Shown: positions 42,408 to 51,800 of the stretch, one piece after another
Layout of the letters: the number at the start of each line of letters is the position of its first letter
How positions within the stretch are numbered: position 1 is the first letter of the stretch
Origin: Oscillospiraceae bacterium
GTDB lineage: Bacteria > Bacillota > Clostridia > Oscillospirales > Acutalibacteraceae
Assembly (NCBI GenBank): GCA_019417045.1
Contig: DXWE01000001.1
Span: forward strand, 12,820-76,819
DNA length: 64,000 nucleotides
Direction of reading: 5' to 3'
The notes under the pieces: model-generated
Told to the model about the DNA's origin: nothing
Seen by the model: the letters and a program-made list of their open reading frames with translations, nothing else
Database searches by the model: none
Translations under genes and position numbers: made by a program

Positions 42408-43784
42408 TTATGCGACGGTTGCCGTCAGGATTGCACGGGCGTCGCTGCTGTCGATATTGCCGTCGTCATTGATGTCCGCCCGGGCCTGCTGCTCCGGAGT
42501 CAGCGTCATCAGGCTGACCGTGTGTTGCAGCACCATCCGCGCGTCGGTGCTGTTGACCTGGCCGTCACCGTTCACATCGCCGGGGGTTGCCGGATCATCC
42601 GGGCCCGGGGCCGGCTTTTTCACCAGGCCGGCGATCCCGGCCTCGAGATCCTTCGCCGCGGTATCCACGTCCGCCTGCGCCACATTCAGGTCCGCCAGCA
42701 CCGTCTTGGCCGGCTCCAGCACCGCCTGCATCGCGTACCAGGTGGAGGGCATGTAGTCGCTCTTCTGCAGCGACTCGGCCTTCTGGATCGCAGCCGACAG
42801 CGCCGTCACATCCGCCCGCTTCACCAGCGCGTCCAGCACCGCCTTCAGCTCTGCTGTGGCGGTGTCGATCTCCGACTGACGCGCCTCCTGGTTGCCGTTC
42901 ACCGTTTTGGCGGCCTCCAGCTTCGGCGCGACATTCACCCAGGTGTTCGGGGTGTAATCGTCCTCGTCCATCCCGTCTGCCCGGGCGATCTCGGATTGCA
43001 GGTCCGACTTGTCCGTGGGCCTGCGCACCAGCGCGTCCATCTTGTCGTTGAGCGCCTCGACCACCTCGTCGATCTGCGGCTGGGTCAGCTCGTCATAGCC
43101 CGGCCACGCCACCATCTTCAGGCTGACATCGTCGGTCTGCGGCATGCCTTTGGTATGGATGTAGAAATGCACCACATAGGTGCCGGCCTCGAGGAACCCC
43201 TCGGCCGCGTGCTCGTTCCAGGTATCGCTTTCGCCCGCGCCTTCCAGCACTTCGGCCGTCAGCACCTTGTTGCCCTCTTCATCCTCCACCGCGAAATAGC
43301 TGTCCGCCAGTACCTCGGGTATTGTGCCGTTGATCCATCCGGAGATGCGGTAGACGCCGTCCTGCGGGATGGTGACCGTCTGGGTCCCGCCGTAGGGCAG
43401 GTCATACCACTCTTCCGCCGTCCACACCCGGCTGACGATAAAATTGCCGGTATGCGCCGGATTCCACCCCTGCTTGAGCGGTGCTCCCTCGTCGCTCACC
43501 CAGTCGTTCGGTATGTCGCTGGTACCGCTTTCAAAGCTGCCGTTTACGACATAGTCGTCCTCCGGGACAGGGGAGAGCAGCGTCGCCAGATCCTTGGCGT
43601 CCTGCAGCGCCTCTTCAAACGGCGCCCAGGTCTCTTCGGTATAGTCCTCCGGCAGATAGCCCGCCGCCTCCTCGAGCGCGGCATCCAAACCGGTCCGGTC
43701 AAACTCCGCCGCCGATACGGCCACCGGCAGACAGCACAACAGCAGCGCCGCGCACAGCAGCCCGCAAAGCCATCTCTTCTTCAT
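42408..43784 (-). CDS. Secreted FIVAR/carbohydrate-binding protein with type I dockerin
   Basis: A 458-residue secreted protein with GGAGGAG before the ATG. A signal peptide (to about residue 26) is followed by a FIVAR-like helical segment and a jelly-roll CBM-like domain (about 75-230). Then come FIVAR repeats (about 235-395) and a dockerin (about 401-458) with two calcium loops, DVNGDGQVNSTD and DINDDGNIDSSD. Dockerins plug enzymes into cohesin-bearing scaffolds. No catalytic domain is visible, so it probably serves as a binding module of a multi-protein surface complex. It ends an operon whose first gene is the CE2-like esterase, 18 nt upstream. Confidence 0.85.
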   Translation of the reverse strand: MKKRWLCGLLCAALLLCCLPVAVSAAEFDRTGLDAALEEAAGYLPEDYTEETWAPFEEALQDAKDLATLLSPVPEDDYVVNGSFESGTSDIPNDWVSDEGAPLKQGWNPAHTGNFIVSRVWTAEEWYDLPYGGTQTVTIPQDGVYRISGWINGTIPEVLADSYFAVEDEEGNKVLTAEVLEGAGESDTWNEHAAEGFLEAGTYVVHFYIHTKGMPQTDDVSLKMVAWPGYDELTQPQIDEVVEALNDKMDALVRRPTDKSDLQSEIARADGMDEDDYTPNTWVNVAPKLEAAKTVNGNQEARQSEIDTATAELKAVLDALVKRADVTALSAAIQKAESLQKSDYMPSTWYAMQAVLEPAKTVLADLNVAQADVDTAAKDLEAGIAGLVKKPAPGPDDPATPGDVNGDGQVNSTDARMVLQHTVSLMTLTPEQQARADINDDGNIDSSDARAILTATVA

Positions 43785-43802
43785 CTTATTGCTCCTCCTC
43801 TC

Positions 43803-46067
43803 TTATGCGGCGACCGTGGACTGCAAAATCATCCGCGCGTCGGTGCTGTTGACCTGGCCGTCGCCGCTCACGTCAGCCTGCTCCAGCTGTGCCTCCCCGA
43901 GCTCGGCCAGATCGACCGTATACTGCAGCACCAGCCGTGCGTCGCTGCTGTTGACCAGGCCGTCGCCGTTCACGTCGCCCTTGGACGTCGGCTCCGTGAT
44001 ATCGTCCGGATCCAGCTCACCCATAAAGTAGAGGGTTCCCTCGTCCAGCGAGCCCCAGAAGTTGTTTTCGCCCTTGATGTGCACGCGCAGGATCAGCGTC
44101 TGGCCCGCGTTCACCACGATCCCCTTCACCGTGGCCTTGTTCCAGTTCAGGTACCCGTCCACCGTGCCCTGCGCGGTGAACTCCCTGCCGCCGCAGGTGG
44201 CAGTGAGGGTGATGGAGGTATCCTCCCCGTCGCCGCCCTGCATAAACAGGCTGAAATCATAATAGCCGGCGTCCAGCCCGGTCACGGTCTGCTCGAGCGT
44301 GAGATCGGTCTGTTCCTCCGCCCACCAGCTGAGGGAGTTCTCGCCCTCCTTGACAACCCCCACGTCGGTCAGGCCGTCGCCGGTGATCTTCCAGCCGGCA
44401 AACCCGGTGTCGGTCGCCTCTTCAAAGCCGGGGTTTTGCAGATAGTTGTCCGAATAGATGATCCCCTCGTCGTCGATCAGACGGAAGTTCGGGATGTTGT
44501 CGATATCGTCGTCCAGCCACGCGACATCAATGTAGTCGTAGACGATCGAGCTGCCCGTGCCGCGCGCGCTGCCCGACACCCAGATCTCGTTTTCGCCCTC
44601 CTCCAGGATGACCGTGATCACCTGGGTGGCGCGGCTGTTGTTCCAGGCGGAATATTCAAAGTCGAGCTTATACCACTCCCACAGCGGGGCGTCCGCCCCC
44701 ACCTTCGCATAGGCGCGGACATATGGCTCGCCCGAGGCCGGGGTGGCGACCCCGGCAAGCGCCACCTGGTACCGCGCGGTCTTCGGCACGGTGACGGTGT
44801 ATTTGACCCAGGCGATGTTAGACCAGTCCTCATTGACCAGGCTCGCGTTCGCAACGCCGCCGTTCTTCGGGCCCATCCCGGTCACCACCTTGCCGCCCGA
44901 ATAGGACGTGGTCCACTGGTCACCCTCCGTCCAGGCGCCCTGGCTGTAAGCCGCCTGCTCGGACTCATAGCGGGTGGCGTTTTCGAGCTCGATGTCGACG
45001 CCGACCGACTCCGGAGCCTCCACCCCGAGGATCTTCGCCAGGTGCTCGATCAGGATCTCGGCGCCCTCCCGGTTCTGCTCAAAGTTCGGGTGCGCCCCGC
45101 CCGGCACATACGGCATGTGCAGATAGGACACGTTGCCGTCCGTCTCATTGATCTCGTTGATCGTGGCCTCCAGCCGGTCGAGCTGTTCCTCGTTGTTGTT
45201 CATAAACCCGAATGCATAGCAGATATGCGTGTCGGGATACAGCTCCCGGCACTCGAGAATAAAGTCGTGCAGCGCCTGGACAAACTCGTCGCTGATCCCG
45301 TCGTTGGTGCCGAGGTTGATGACCAGCACGTCCGGCTGGTACTGGCTGAAATCCCAATCCACCGTCGGATCCCGGAAATAGCTGGTCTTCGGGAACAGCT
45401 GCTTGATCTGTTTGGTGCGGTCGGGCGACCAGTTGTCCTCCGCGAGCGTGCCCGAAATCAGGCCGCGGCCCGCGATCGCCATGTAATTCGCCTCCGCGCC
45501 AAAGCTGCGGAACGCGAGCGACGCATACGCGTCATAGAAGTCGTTCGCCGTGATCGAATCGCCCAGCACCTCGAACTTATACGGTCCCTCGGGCGTCGCG
45601 GTCAGCTTCGCACCCTTCGAATAGGTCAGCGAATTGAGCTGGGACAGCCGCGGCGTCACCGGGTCGCTCGTGCGCACCACCCGGATGGTATACGTCCCCT
45701 CCGGCAGGTCCTTCGCAATCTGCAGGGTCTGCACGCCGCTGCCCTTCAGGGTGGGCCGGGTCTCCTCCCCGTTAATGCTCACCACCAGGCTGACATCCGT
45801 GGTGATTTCAATCGCCGCCGAGATGTCGCCGGAGCCCTCATAGATAAATGTGAACCCGGCTCCCTGCCAGTCGAACGACTGGGCGGTGTCGTCCACCGTC
45901 ATGGTGCGGCCGAGCATGCGCAGCTCCCCGGCCGCGATCAGGTCCACCGCCGTTTTGGTCTCGGTCTCCCCCGCGGCCGCGGCGCCGAGGGCCGCCGGCA
46001 GCGCCGTCAGCAGCAGGCAGCACGCCAGCAGAAACGGCAGCATTCTTTTTCTCATCTCTCTCTTCAT
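43803..46067 (-). CDS. CE2-like acetyl-xylan esterase with CBMs and type I dockerin
   Basis: A 754-residue secreted enzyme. A signal peptide (to about 32) is followed by a small beta-sandwich (about 38-150) and an SGNH hydrolase domain (about 160-365), as in CE2 esterases: catalytic Ser in LGDSITAND, then NLGTNDG, and His in GGAHPNF. A CBM6/35-like domain (about 375-515), another jelly-roll domain (about 540-690) and a dockerin (DVNGDGLVNSSD, DVSGDGQVNSTD) complete it. It should remove acetyl groups from xylan or mannan within a dockerin-based complex, beside the FIVAR/dockerin protein and upstream of the GH43 dockerin enzyme. Confidence 0.88.
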   Translation of the reverse strand: MKREMRKRMLPFLLACCLLLTALPAALGAAAAGETETKTAVDLIAAGELRMLGRTMTVDDTAQSFDWQGAGFTFIYEGSGDISAAIEITTDVSLVVSINGEETRPTLKGSGVQTLQIAKDLPEGTYTIRVVRTSDPVTPRLSQLNSLTYSKGAKLTATPEGPYKFEVLGDSITANDFYDAYASLAFRSFGAEANYMAIAGRGLISGTLAEDNWSPDRTKQIKQLFPKTSYFRDPTVDWDFSQYQPDVLVINLGTNDGISDEFVQALHDFILECRELYPDTHICYAFGFMNNNEEQLDRLEATINEINETDGNVSYLHMPYVPGGAHPNFEQNREGAEILIEHLAKILGVEAPESVGVDIELENATRYESEQAAYSQGAWTEGDQWTTSYSGGKVVTGMGPKNGGVANASLVNEDWSNIAWVKYTVTVPKTARYQVALAGVATPASGEPYVRAYAKVGADAPLWEWYKLDFEYSAWNNSRATQVITVILEEGENEIWVSGSARGTGSSIVYDYIDVAWLDDDIDNIPNFRLIDDEGIIYSDNYLQNPGFEEATDTGFAGWKITGDGLTDVGVVKEGENSLSWWAEEQTDLTLEQTVTGLDAGYYDFSLFMQGGDGEDTSITLTATCGGREFTAQGTVDGYLNWNKATVKGIVVNAGQTLILRVHIKGENNFWGSLDEGTLYFMGELDPDDITEPTSKGDVNGDGLVNSSDARLVLQYTVDLAELGEAQLEQADVSGDGQVNSTDARMILQSTVAA

Positions 46068-46146
46068 TGTCTTTCTCTCCTCTCCATACAGTTTTTGGAA
46101 TGTCTTGTATCAAGTAGGGTAACATTTATCATGTAAATTATCAACA

Positions 46147-46182
46147 AAAAAACGGTTTTTCAATTGAGAAAAACCGTTTTTT
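46147..46182 (-). terminator. Terminator after the diguanylate cyclase gene
   Basis: AAAAAACGGTTTTTC pairs with GAAAAACCGTTTTTT around a 6-nt loop, 21 nt beyond the stop codon; the minus-strand 3' arm ends in T-run. Confidence 0.85.
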
Positions 46183-46203
46183 CTGTTCGATTTCCACTTG
46201 CCG

Positions 46204-47397
46204 TCACGGCTGTGTGCAGACCACCCGGTTTTTGCCCTCCGCCTTGGCCCGATACAGCGCCCTGTCCGCCGCCTGAATATACTGTTCGATCGAGGCCTCT
46301 GCACTGCCCCGGCCGGCGCAGACCCCTGCGCTGACCGTCACGCCTGCGGGCATTCCGCTTTTGAGAAGCTTGTGCATCCCCTCCACCTCTTTCCGGATGC
46401 TCTCTGCCGTCTCCAGCACCACTTCCGGGGTCTGGTCAAACAGCAGCAGGAGGAACTCCTCGCCGCCATACCGCACGGCAAACCCGTCCAGCTCACTGAC
46501 ATGCATCTGCAAAATACCCGCAATCGCCTCGATGCAGCCGTCCCCGACCGGATGCCCGTGCCGGTCATTGAACTGTTTGAAATCGTCGATATCCCACATG
46601 ACCACCGCCACCTCGCGGCCGAGTCCGCACGCCTCCTCCCACCGGTTTTGCAGCTCCTCCTCCAAAAAGCGCCGGTTATAGAGCCCGGACAGCGGATCGG
46701 TCACCGCCAGCTGCTGCAAATGCCGGTTGATGGCGCGGATCTGGTGGCTCTGCATCAGGATGATCTTCTGGCTGCAAAACTGGCGATAGCGGCCGCTGTA
46801 CTGCTGCACGGAGATGAAGAGCGCCATGCCGCACGCCACCACGCTGTTGATCAGCAGCGCAATCTGGTTGGATCCGTCCTTCTCCAGAAGGAAAATGCAC
46901 ACCGTCATCACCGCCTGGCTGCTCAGGAAAGCGGTCAGGCTGATCCACGCAGGCAGATACACCAGCACCGCCGATCCCAGCAGTGTGATCGTATAGGCGA
47001 GCACCGTCCCCCTGTGCGTGATGTCCATCGCCGAGAGCAGGGCCGACCAGACGCAGAAAAACAGGACATAGAACAGCGTGAGCCCCTGAAGCGGCCGTAA
47101 CCGTTTAGAGGTCACACGCAGGCGCCTGGTCCAGATCAGCACCAGCGTGACGGCGCTGAGGGCAAACAGGGAGGTATACAATGCGAAATACAGGCAGTTG
47201 TTCAGCGTGACCAGCCCGCTGGAGAAAAACAGGACGTTGAGCATATTGAACAGCTCCACCAGCGCCACCGGCACCAGCAGAATGGAGAATACCCTGTGGT
47301 TATGGGATGTCACCTCCCTCTGAAACTGCCGCTTCCACACGTCGCTGACCGCCCACGGCAGCTGAGCCGCCGCCGGCTCGGCACGCATCCACCTCAT
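46204..47397 (-). CDS. Membrane diguanylate cyclase (GGDEF)
   Basis: A 397-residue protein. The ATG at 47397 follows GGAAGGGGGAG; the open frame extends upstream without support. Six predicted membrane segments (about 35-200) precede a GGDEF domain (about 235-395) with DPLSGLYNRR, DIDDFKQFNDRHGH and the active-site loop RYGGEEF. It should make cyclic di-GMP. The inhibitory I-site RxxD is not evident (SELD occupies that region). Cyclic di-GMP normally activates Pel systems through PelD, so a link with the Pel cluster at the right end of the window is plausible. Confidence 0.92.
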   Translation of the reverse strand: MRWMRAEPAAAQLPWAVSDVWKRQFQREVTSHNHRVFSILLVPVALVELFNMLNVLFFSSGLVTLNNCLYFALYTSLFALSAVTLVLIWTRRLRVTSKRLRPLQGLTLFYVLFFCVWSALLSAMDITHRGTVLAYTITLLGSAVLVYLPAWISLTAFLSSQAVMTVCIFLLEKDGSNQIALLINSVVACGMALFISVQQYSGRYRQFCSQKIILMQSHQIRAINRHLQQLAVTDPLSGLYNRRFLEEELQNRWEEACGLGREVAVVMWDIDDFKQFNDRHGHPVGDGCIEAIAGILQMHVSELDGFAVRYGGEEFLLLLFDQTPEVVLETAESIRKEVEGMHKLLKSGMPAGVTVSAGVCAGRGSAEASIEQYIQAADRALYRAKAEGKNRVVCTQP

Positions 47398-47506
47398 CCG
47401 GTCTCCCCCTTCCGGTCCGCTTGTTCTTACCCCGGATCCCGTATAGGGGTCAGTATACCAGATTGACAATAAAATTTCCAGAGGTTTTTACATTTTCCCA
47501 TAAGAA

Positions 47507-47540
47507 AACCGGCCACACACCCGTTGGCGTGCGGCCGGTT
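47507..47540 (-). terminator. Terminator after the epimerase-like gene
   Basis: AACCGGCC pairs with GGCCGGTT at the ends of an imperfect 12-bp stem. The minus strand continues with TTTTCTTATG, 11 nt beyond the stop codon. Confidence 0.75.
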
Positions 47541-47551
47541 GGAGAAAACAT

Positions 47552-48565
47552 TCAGGCGGTGGCCTTGACCCGTTTGTGCGCCACCAGCCAGGAGACCGTG
47601 TCGGCCAGCGTATCCCGCAGCGGGCGCGGTTTGTACCCCAGCTCGCGGGTGGCCTTCTGGTGGGAGAAACCCGCGTTGGCGCGCAGGGTGTACAGCGAAT
47701 ACCTGGTAAACAGCGGCGGCTGGTGTCTCAACTTGTAATACAGCTCGGCGAGCGGCGCGGTGAGCTTTGCAAACCACAGCGGCAGCACGGTTTTGACCGG
47801 TCTGCGGTGGCTCACCTCATGCAGAATCTCGAGAAATTGCGGGATGTCGCAGTAGGAGCCGGACAGGATATAGCACTCTCCCGGCCGGCCGTGCTCCAGC
47901 GCCGCCAGGATCCCCTCGCACACGTCCCGCACGTCCACAAAATCGTAGCCGCCCTTGACGCACGCGGTCAGCCGGTGATCCATATAGTCCATCACCATCT
48001 GGGTGAGGTGGCCGTGGCCGTAATCCCCCGGTCCGACGATCCCCGACGGGTGCACCACCACCGTCTCCAGCCCGTCGCGGTTGTTGTCCAGCACCAGCTG
48101 GGTCGCCGCCGCCTTGGTCCTGGCATACAGCCCCACCGCGTTTTCCTGCTCAAAATGGTCGATCTCCGTCATACTCTCTCCCGCCGGCTTTTCCGGGATC
48201 GCGTGCACCGAGCTGACATACAGCAGGCGCTTGACGCCGTACTCATGGCACAGGCCCAGCAGGTTCTCCGTCCCGCCGACATTGACATCATAGACCTCCT
48301 GCCGGAATTTGGACGCGATCGTCACGATCCCGGCGGTGTGGATCACATACACCGTCTCGTCCGGCGAGTGCGCCAGCAGCGGGCGCAGTGCCTCCCGGTC
48401 GCGCAGATCCGCGCGCACCAGCTCCACCGGCAGCCCGTCCAGCGTGTGGGACGCGTCCTCCGGCAGGATCAGACCGCGCACCTTCTTCCCGTCCCGCAGC
48501 AGGCGCCGTACCATCGTGTTGCCCACATGCCCGTTTGCTCCCGTCACAATATAGAGTTCGCTCAT
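47552..48565 (-). CDS. NAD-dependent epimerase/dehydratase-like protein (extended SDR)
   Basis: A 337-residue Rossmann-fold enzyme. The ATG at 48565 is 8 nt from GGGAGGTG; an upstream GTG falls inside that site. It has the nucleotide motif TGANGHVG, the catalytic Ser in YVSSVHA, and the Tyr-x3-Lys pair in LYARTKAAAT. The family includes sugar-nucleotide epimerases and flavonol-reductase-like enzymes that act on small carbonyl compounds; the substrate cannot be told from the sequence. It is transcribed alone. Confidence 0.88.
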   Translation of the reverse strand: MSELYIVTGANGHVGNTMVRRLLRDGKKVRGLILPEDASHTLDGLPVELVRADLRDREALRPLLAHSPDETVYVIHTAGIVTIASKFRQEVYDVNVGGTENLLGLCHEYGVKRLLYVSSVHAIPEKPAGESMTEIDHFEQENAVGLYARTKAAATQLVLDNNRDGLETVVVHPSGIVGPGDYGHGHLTQMVMDYMDHRLTACVKGGYDFVDVRDVCEGILAALEHGRPGECYILSGSYCDIPQFLEILHEVSHRRPVKTVLPLWFAKLTAPLAELYYKLRHQPPLFTRYSLYTLRANAGFSHQKATRELGYKPRPLRDTLADTVSWLVAHKRVKATA

Positions 48566-48869
48566 TCTCGGCACCTCCCTGCCAGTATCTCGTTTTCCAT
48601 ACTAGTGTATCCATTTCTGCCTTTAGTGTAACAGCGTATTGTAAACAATTTATGAAGGATTCTTGAATTTGCTATAAAGGAAACACCTGCCTTTCGCGGA
48701 ATGGCCCCTATGGACAATTGCAACAAAATTCTATCTGTTTTGTCCATTTGTCTATTTACAATTGGGGAGAAAAGCGCTAGAAGGGAGGTGCATGCGGATG
48801 TGGCCCGCCGTGGGCGGGCTGCTGGCTGGCATGGTCTATTCTGAGAGCGGAGAAAGAGAGGTAAACGCA
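48566..48869. other. Divergent intergenic region before the GH43 gene
   Basis: It holds promoters for the leftward epimerase-like gene and the rightward GH43 gene; neither is clear enough to place. AAGGGAGGTG at 48781-48790 precedes in-frame ATGs at 48792 and 48798, which would add 24-26 residues to the GH43 protein. The ATG at 48870, with AGAGAGG upstream, gives a normal signal peptide and is preferred. Confidence 0.5.
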
Positions 48870-51800
48870 ATGAAACGAGTACTGTCCGTAGTGCTGTGTC
48901 TGGCGCTGCTGCTGGGCACAAGCGCCATCGGCGCCTTTTCCGTCGGTGCGGCGGAGGGCACGGAGAGCGGCCTGCTCACCACCGACGACATCGTCTATGA
49001 CGCGACGTCGGTGTGGGAGCCGAACGCCGGCAACCCCTTCATCCCGGGGTATATCGGCGATCCCTTCATCTACCGGGATCCGGACGACGGGACGTTTTAC
49101 GTGGTGGGGACGACCGACAGCTGGTCCACCCTCAACACGAGCTTCCCGTACTGCATCTGGGAGTCGAAGGACCTGGTCAACTGGAAGAGCTATGTCTTTG
49201 ATTTTGAAGACGGCATGTTCCCCAAGGAGTCCAACAGCCTGTGGGCGCCGTCCCTGACCAAGGGGCCGGACGGCCGCTTCTATCTGTTTTACATCTACCG
49301 CGGCGGCGGATGCTATGTCGCGGTGTGCGACAAGATCGGCGACCCGTGGGAGCCGTGCTACACCGAGTCCGATCCGACCGGCGGGGTACTTCAGGAGGAC
49401 ATGTTTGACTCGGACGTCGTGTGCATCGACGGCACCTGGTACATGCTGACGATGGGCCGGGACGTGGCCGGCGACGAGAGCACCGGGCAGGGTATCTGCC
49501 TGCTCGAGCTGGACTTTGATTTCGACAAGGGCGAGTTCTTTGTGGTCAACCGGAAGCTGATCTATGCCGGCAACGACCTGTTTGAGGGGCCCGGCCTGTT
49601 CAAGCGGACGCTGGACGACGGGACGGATATGTACTATCTGACCTATTCAAACGGCTCGCTCGGCAACGGCGGGTATGTCACCAATGTGGCGTATTCCAAG
49701 GATATCTGGGGGCCGTATGTCAAGGACGAGGCCAGCAACCCGATCCTCGGGCCGGACTTCTCCAACGGCATGATGACCACCGGCCACAACAATGTCATTG
49801 AAGTGGACGGGGAGTTTTACATCTGCTACCACCGCACCGCGCAGATCTCCGACAGCACCCAGGTCTGCCGGATCGGCGCCATGGAAAAGCTGGAGTTCTA
49901 CTCGGACGGCACGCTGCGCAAGCTGAACCCGACGGTCAACGGCTCCAAGCCGACGCTCGTGCTCAGCGAACAGCGCCCGAACCTTGCGGCACACGCGGCC
50001 GCGACCGAGTCCTCCTACACCGACCGGTCGGCCGCCGGCGTGGACAATGACTGGGTGGGCGGCTACGCGTTTGACAACAACTACGGCACCCTGTGGAAAG
50101 CGAGCGGCAAGGGGGAGGAGTGGCTGCAGGTCGATCTGGGCTCCACCTTCACGGTGGAACAGGTCACCACCTATTTTGAGTGGCGCGCCGGCCTGTACAA
50201 CTACCAGCTGTTCTACTCGCTCGACGGGCAGGACTGGGAGCTGTATGCCGACCGGTCGCAGAACCCCGACCGCGGCAGCGTGATGGAGGATGTCAAGACG
50301 GTCGAGGCGCGCTATCTGAAGTTTGTCTTTGACGAGAACAGCCTGCAGCATGTCGACGATACCGTCGGGATCTTCGAGGTGAAGGTCTTCGGTTCGGGCA
50401 CCAGCCTGAAGCTGGACGACATCCTGGTCAACGGCCAGTCGGTGGACGGCTTTGACGCGAACAGCAACACGGTGACCGCCTGGGTGGCGGGAGATGCACA
50501 GGCGGTCCTGAGCTATGAGGGAGCGGACGCCGACGCGCAGGTGTCGGTCACGCAGCCCGCCTCGGTGCCGGGCACCGGGTCCATCACCCTGACCAATCCG
50601 GAGACGAACGAGACCAACACCTATACGGTGGAGGTAAAAGATCTCGGTACCGCCCGGAGAGGCGAAGCCTATTTCAGCAACATTCCCGCCAAGGACTCCA
50701 CAGGCGCTGCGGCCGCGTTTGACGGCAACGCGAACTCCTATTTTGAGGGGTATGAGGCGAGCGGCAGCTATGTGGGTGTCGATTTCGGCGCACAGAATCG
50801 CGTGCAGGTGACGGGGCTGCGCTTTGTGCCCCGCCGGGGCGCCGCGTCCCTCCTGACGGGCGGCCTGTTCCAGGGCTCCAACGACGGCAAGACCTGGACG
50901 ACGCTCTACACCGTCAGCGGGGCGGTGGTAGACGGGAACAATTACGCGCAGGTCAGCCAGACCGCCGCCTTCCGCTTTGTCCGGTACTACGGGCCTGCGA
51001 ACAGCAACGGGGACATCGCTGAGATCGAGGTGTGCGGCACGGTTTCCACGGTTGCGGCAGGAGAGGCGCTGTCCTCCTCGATCGCGTTTGCCCAGAACCT
51101 GGACAGCGCGCTGTTCACCGCCGATTCCTTTGAGGCGGTGCAGGTGCAGCTGGAGGCCGCACAGGACGCTGCCGACGCGGCGGACGACGCAAAACTCAGC
51201 GCTGCCGGAAAGCTGGACGAGGCCGTCCGCGCGCTGGAATTTACCGCGACCGGCCACGGCACCCCGCATGCAAAGCCGGACGACGGCTACCTGTACAACA
51301 CCAGCTTTGAGACGGCGAACGACAGCTACTGGGAGAATGCCTGGGGCATCAAAGAGGAGCAGCCCAACGCCCACAGCGGTACGCACGCCGTGAATATCAA
51401 CTCCACCGGCGTGCTGCGGCAGACCATCTCGGGGCTTGCCCCCGGCACCTATACCTTCTCCCTGTGGGTGCAGGGGGATGGCAAGGGCTCCAGCGATACG
51501 CTGGAGGTCTATGCGGTCACCGGCAACGGCACGCTGCGCACGGATGTCCTGCTCAACGGCTGGCAGAAATGGTCCCAGTTCGAGGTGCGGGACATCGAGG
51601 TCGGCAGCGACGGGCTGCTCACGGTGGGGATCAACTCCAAGCTGAGCGCCGGCAGCAGCATGTGGGCCTGGGTGGACGACGCGGTGCTGGCACCCCAGAC
51701 GGATGCCCCCGACCCGCTCGACCCGATCAAGGCCCAGGACTTTGAAAGCGATCCCACCGTTACCGCCGGCCCGAACGCCGAGGTCGCGCTGGACACTGAA

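Noticed and set aside
42228..46136. A 1302-codon open frame on the plus strand
   Set aside because: It lies opposite the dockerin/FIVAR and CE2-like genes, which have signal peptides, ribosome sites and clear domains. The plus-strand product is low-complexity and Arg/Leu/Val/Gln-rich, typical of antisense frames in GC-rich DNA.
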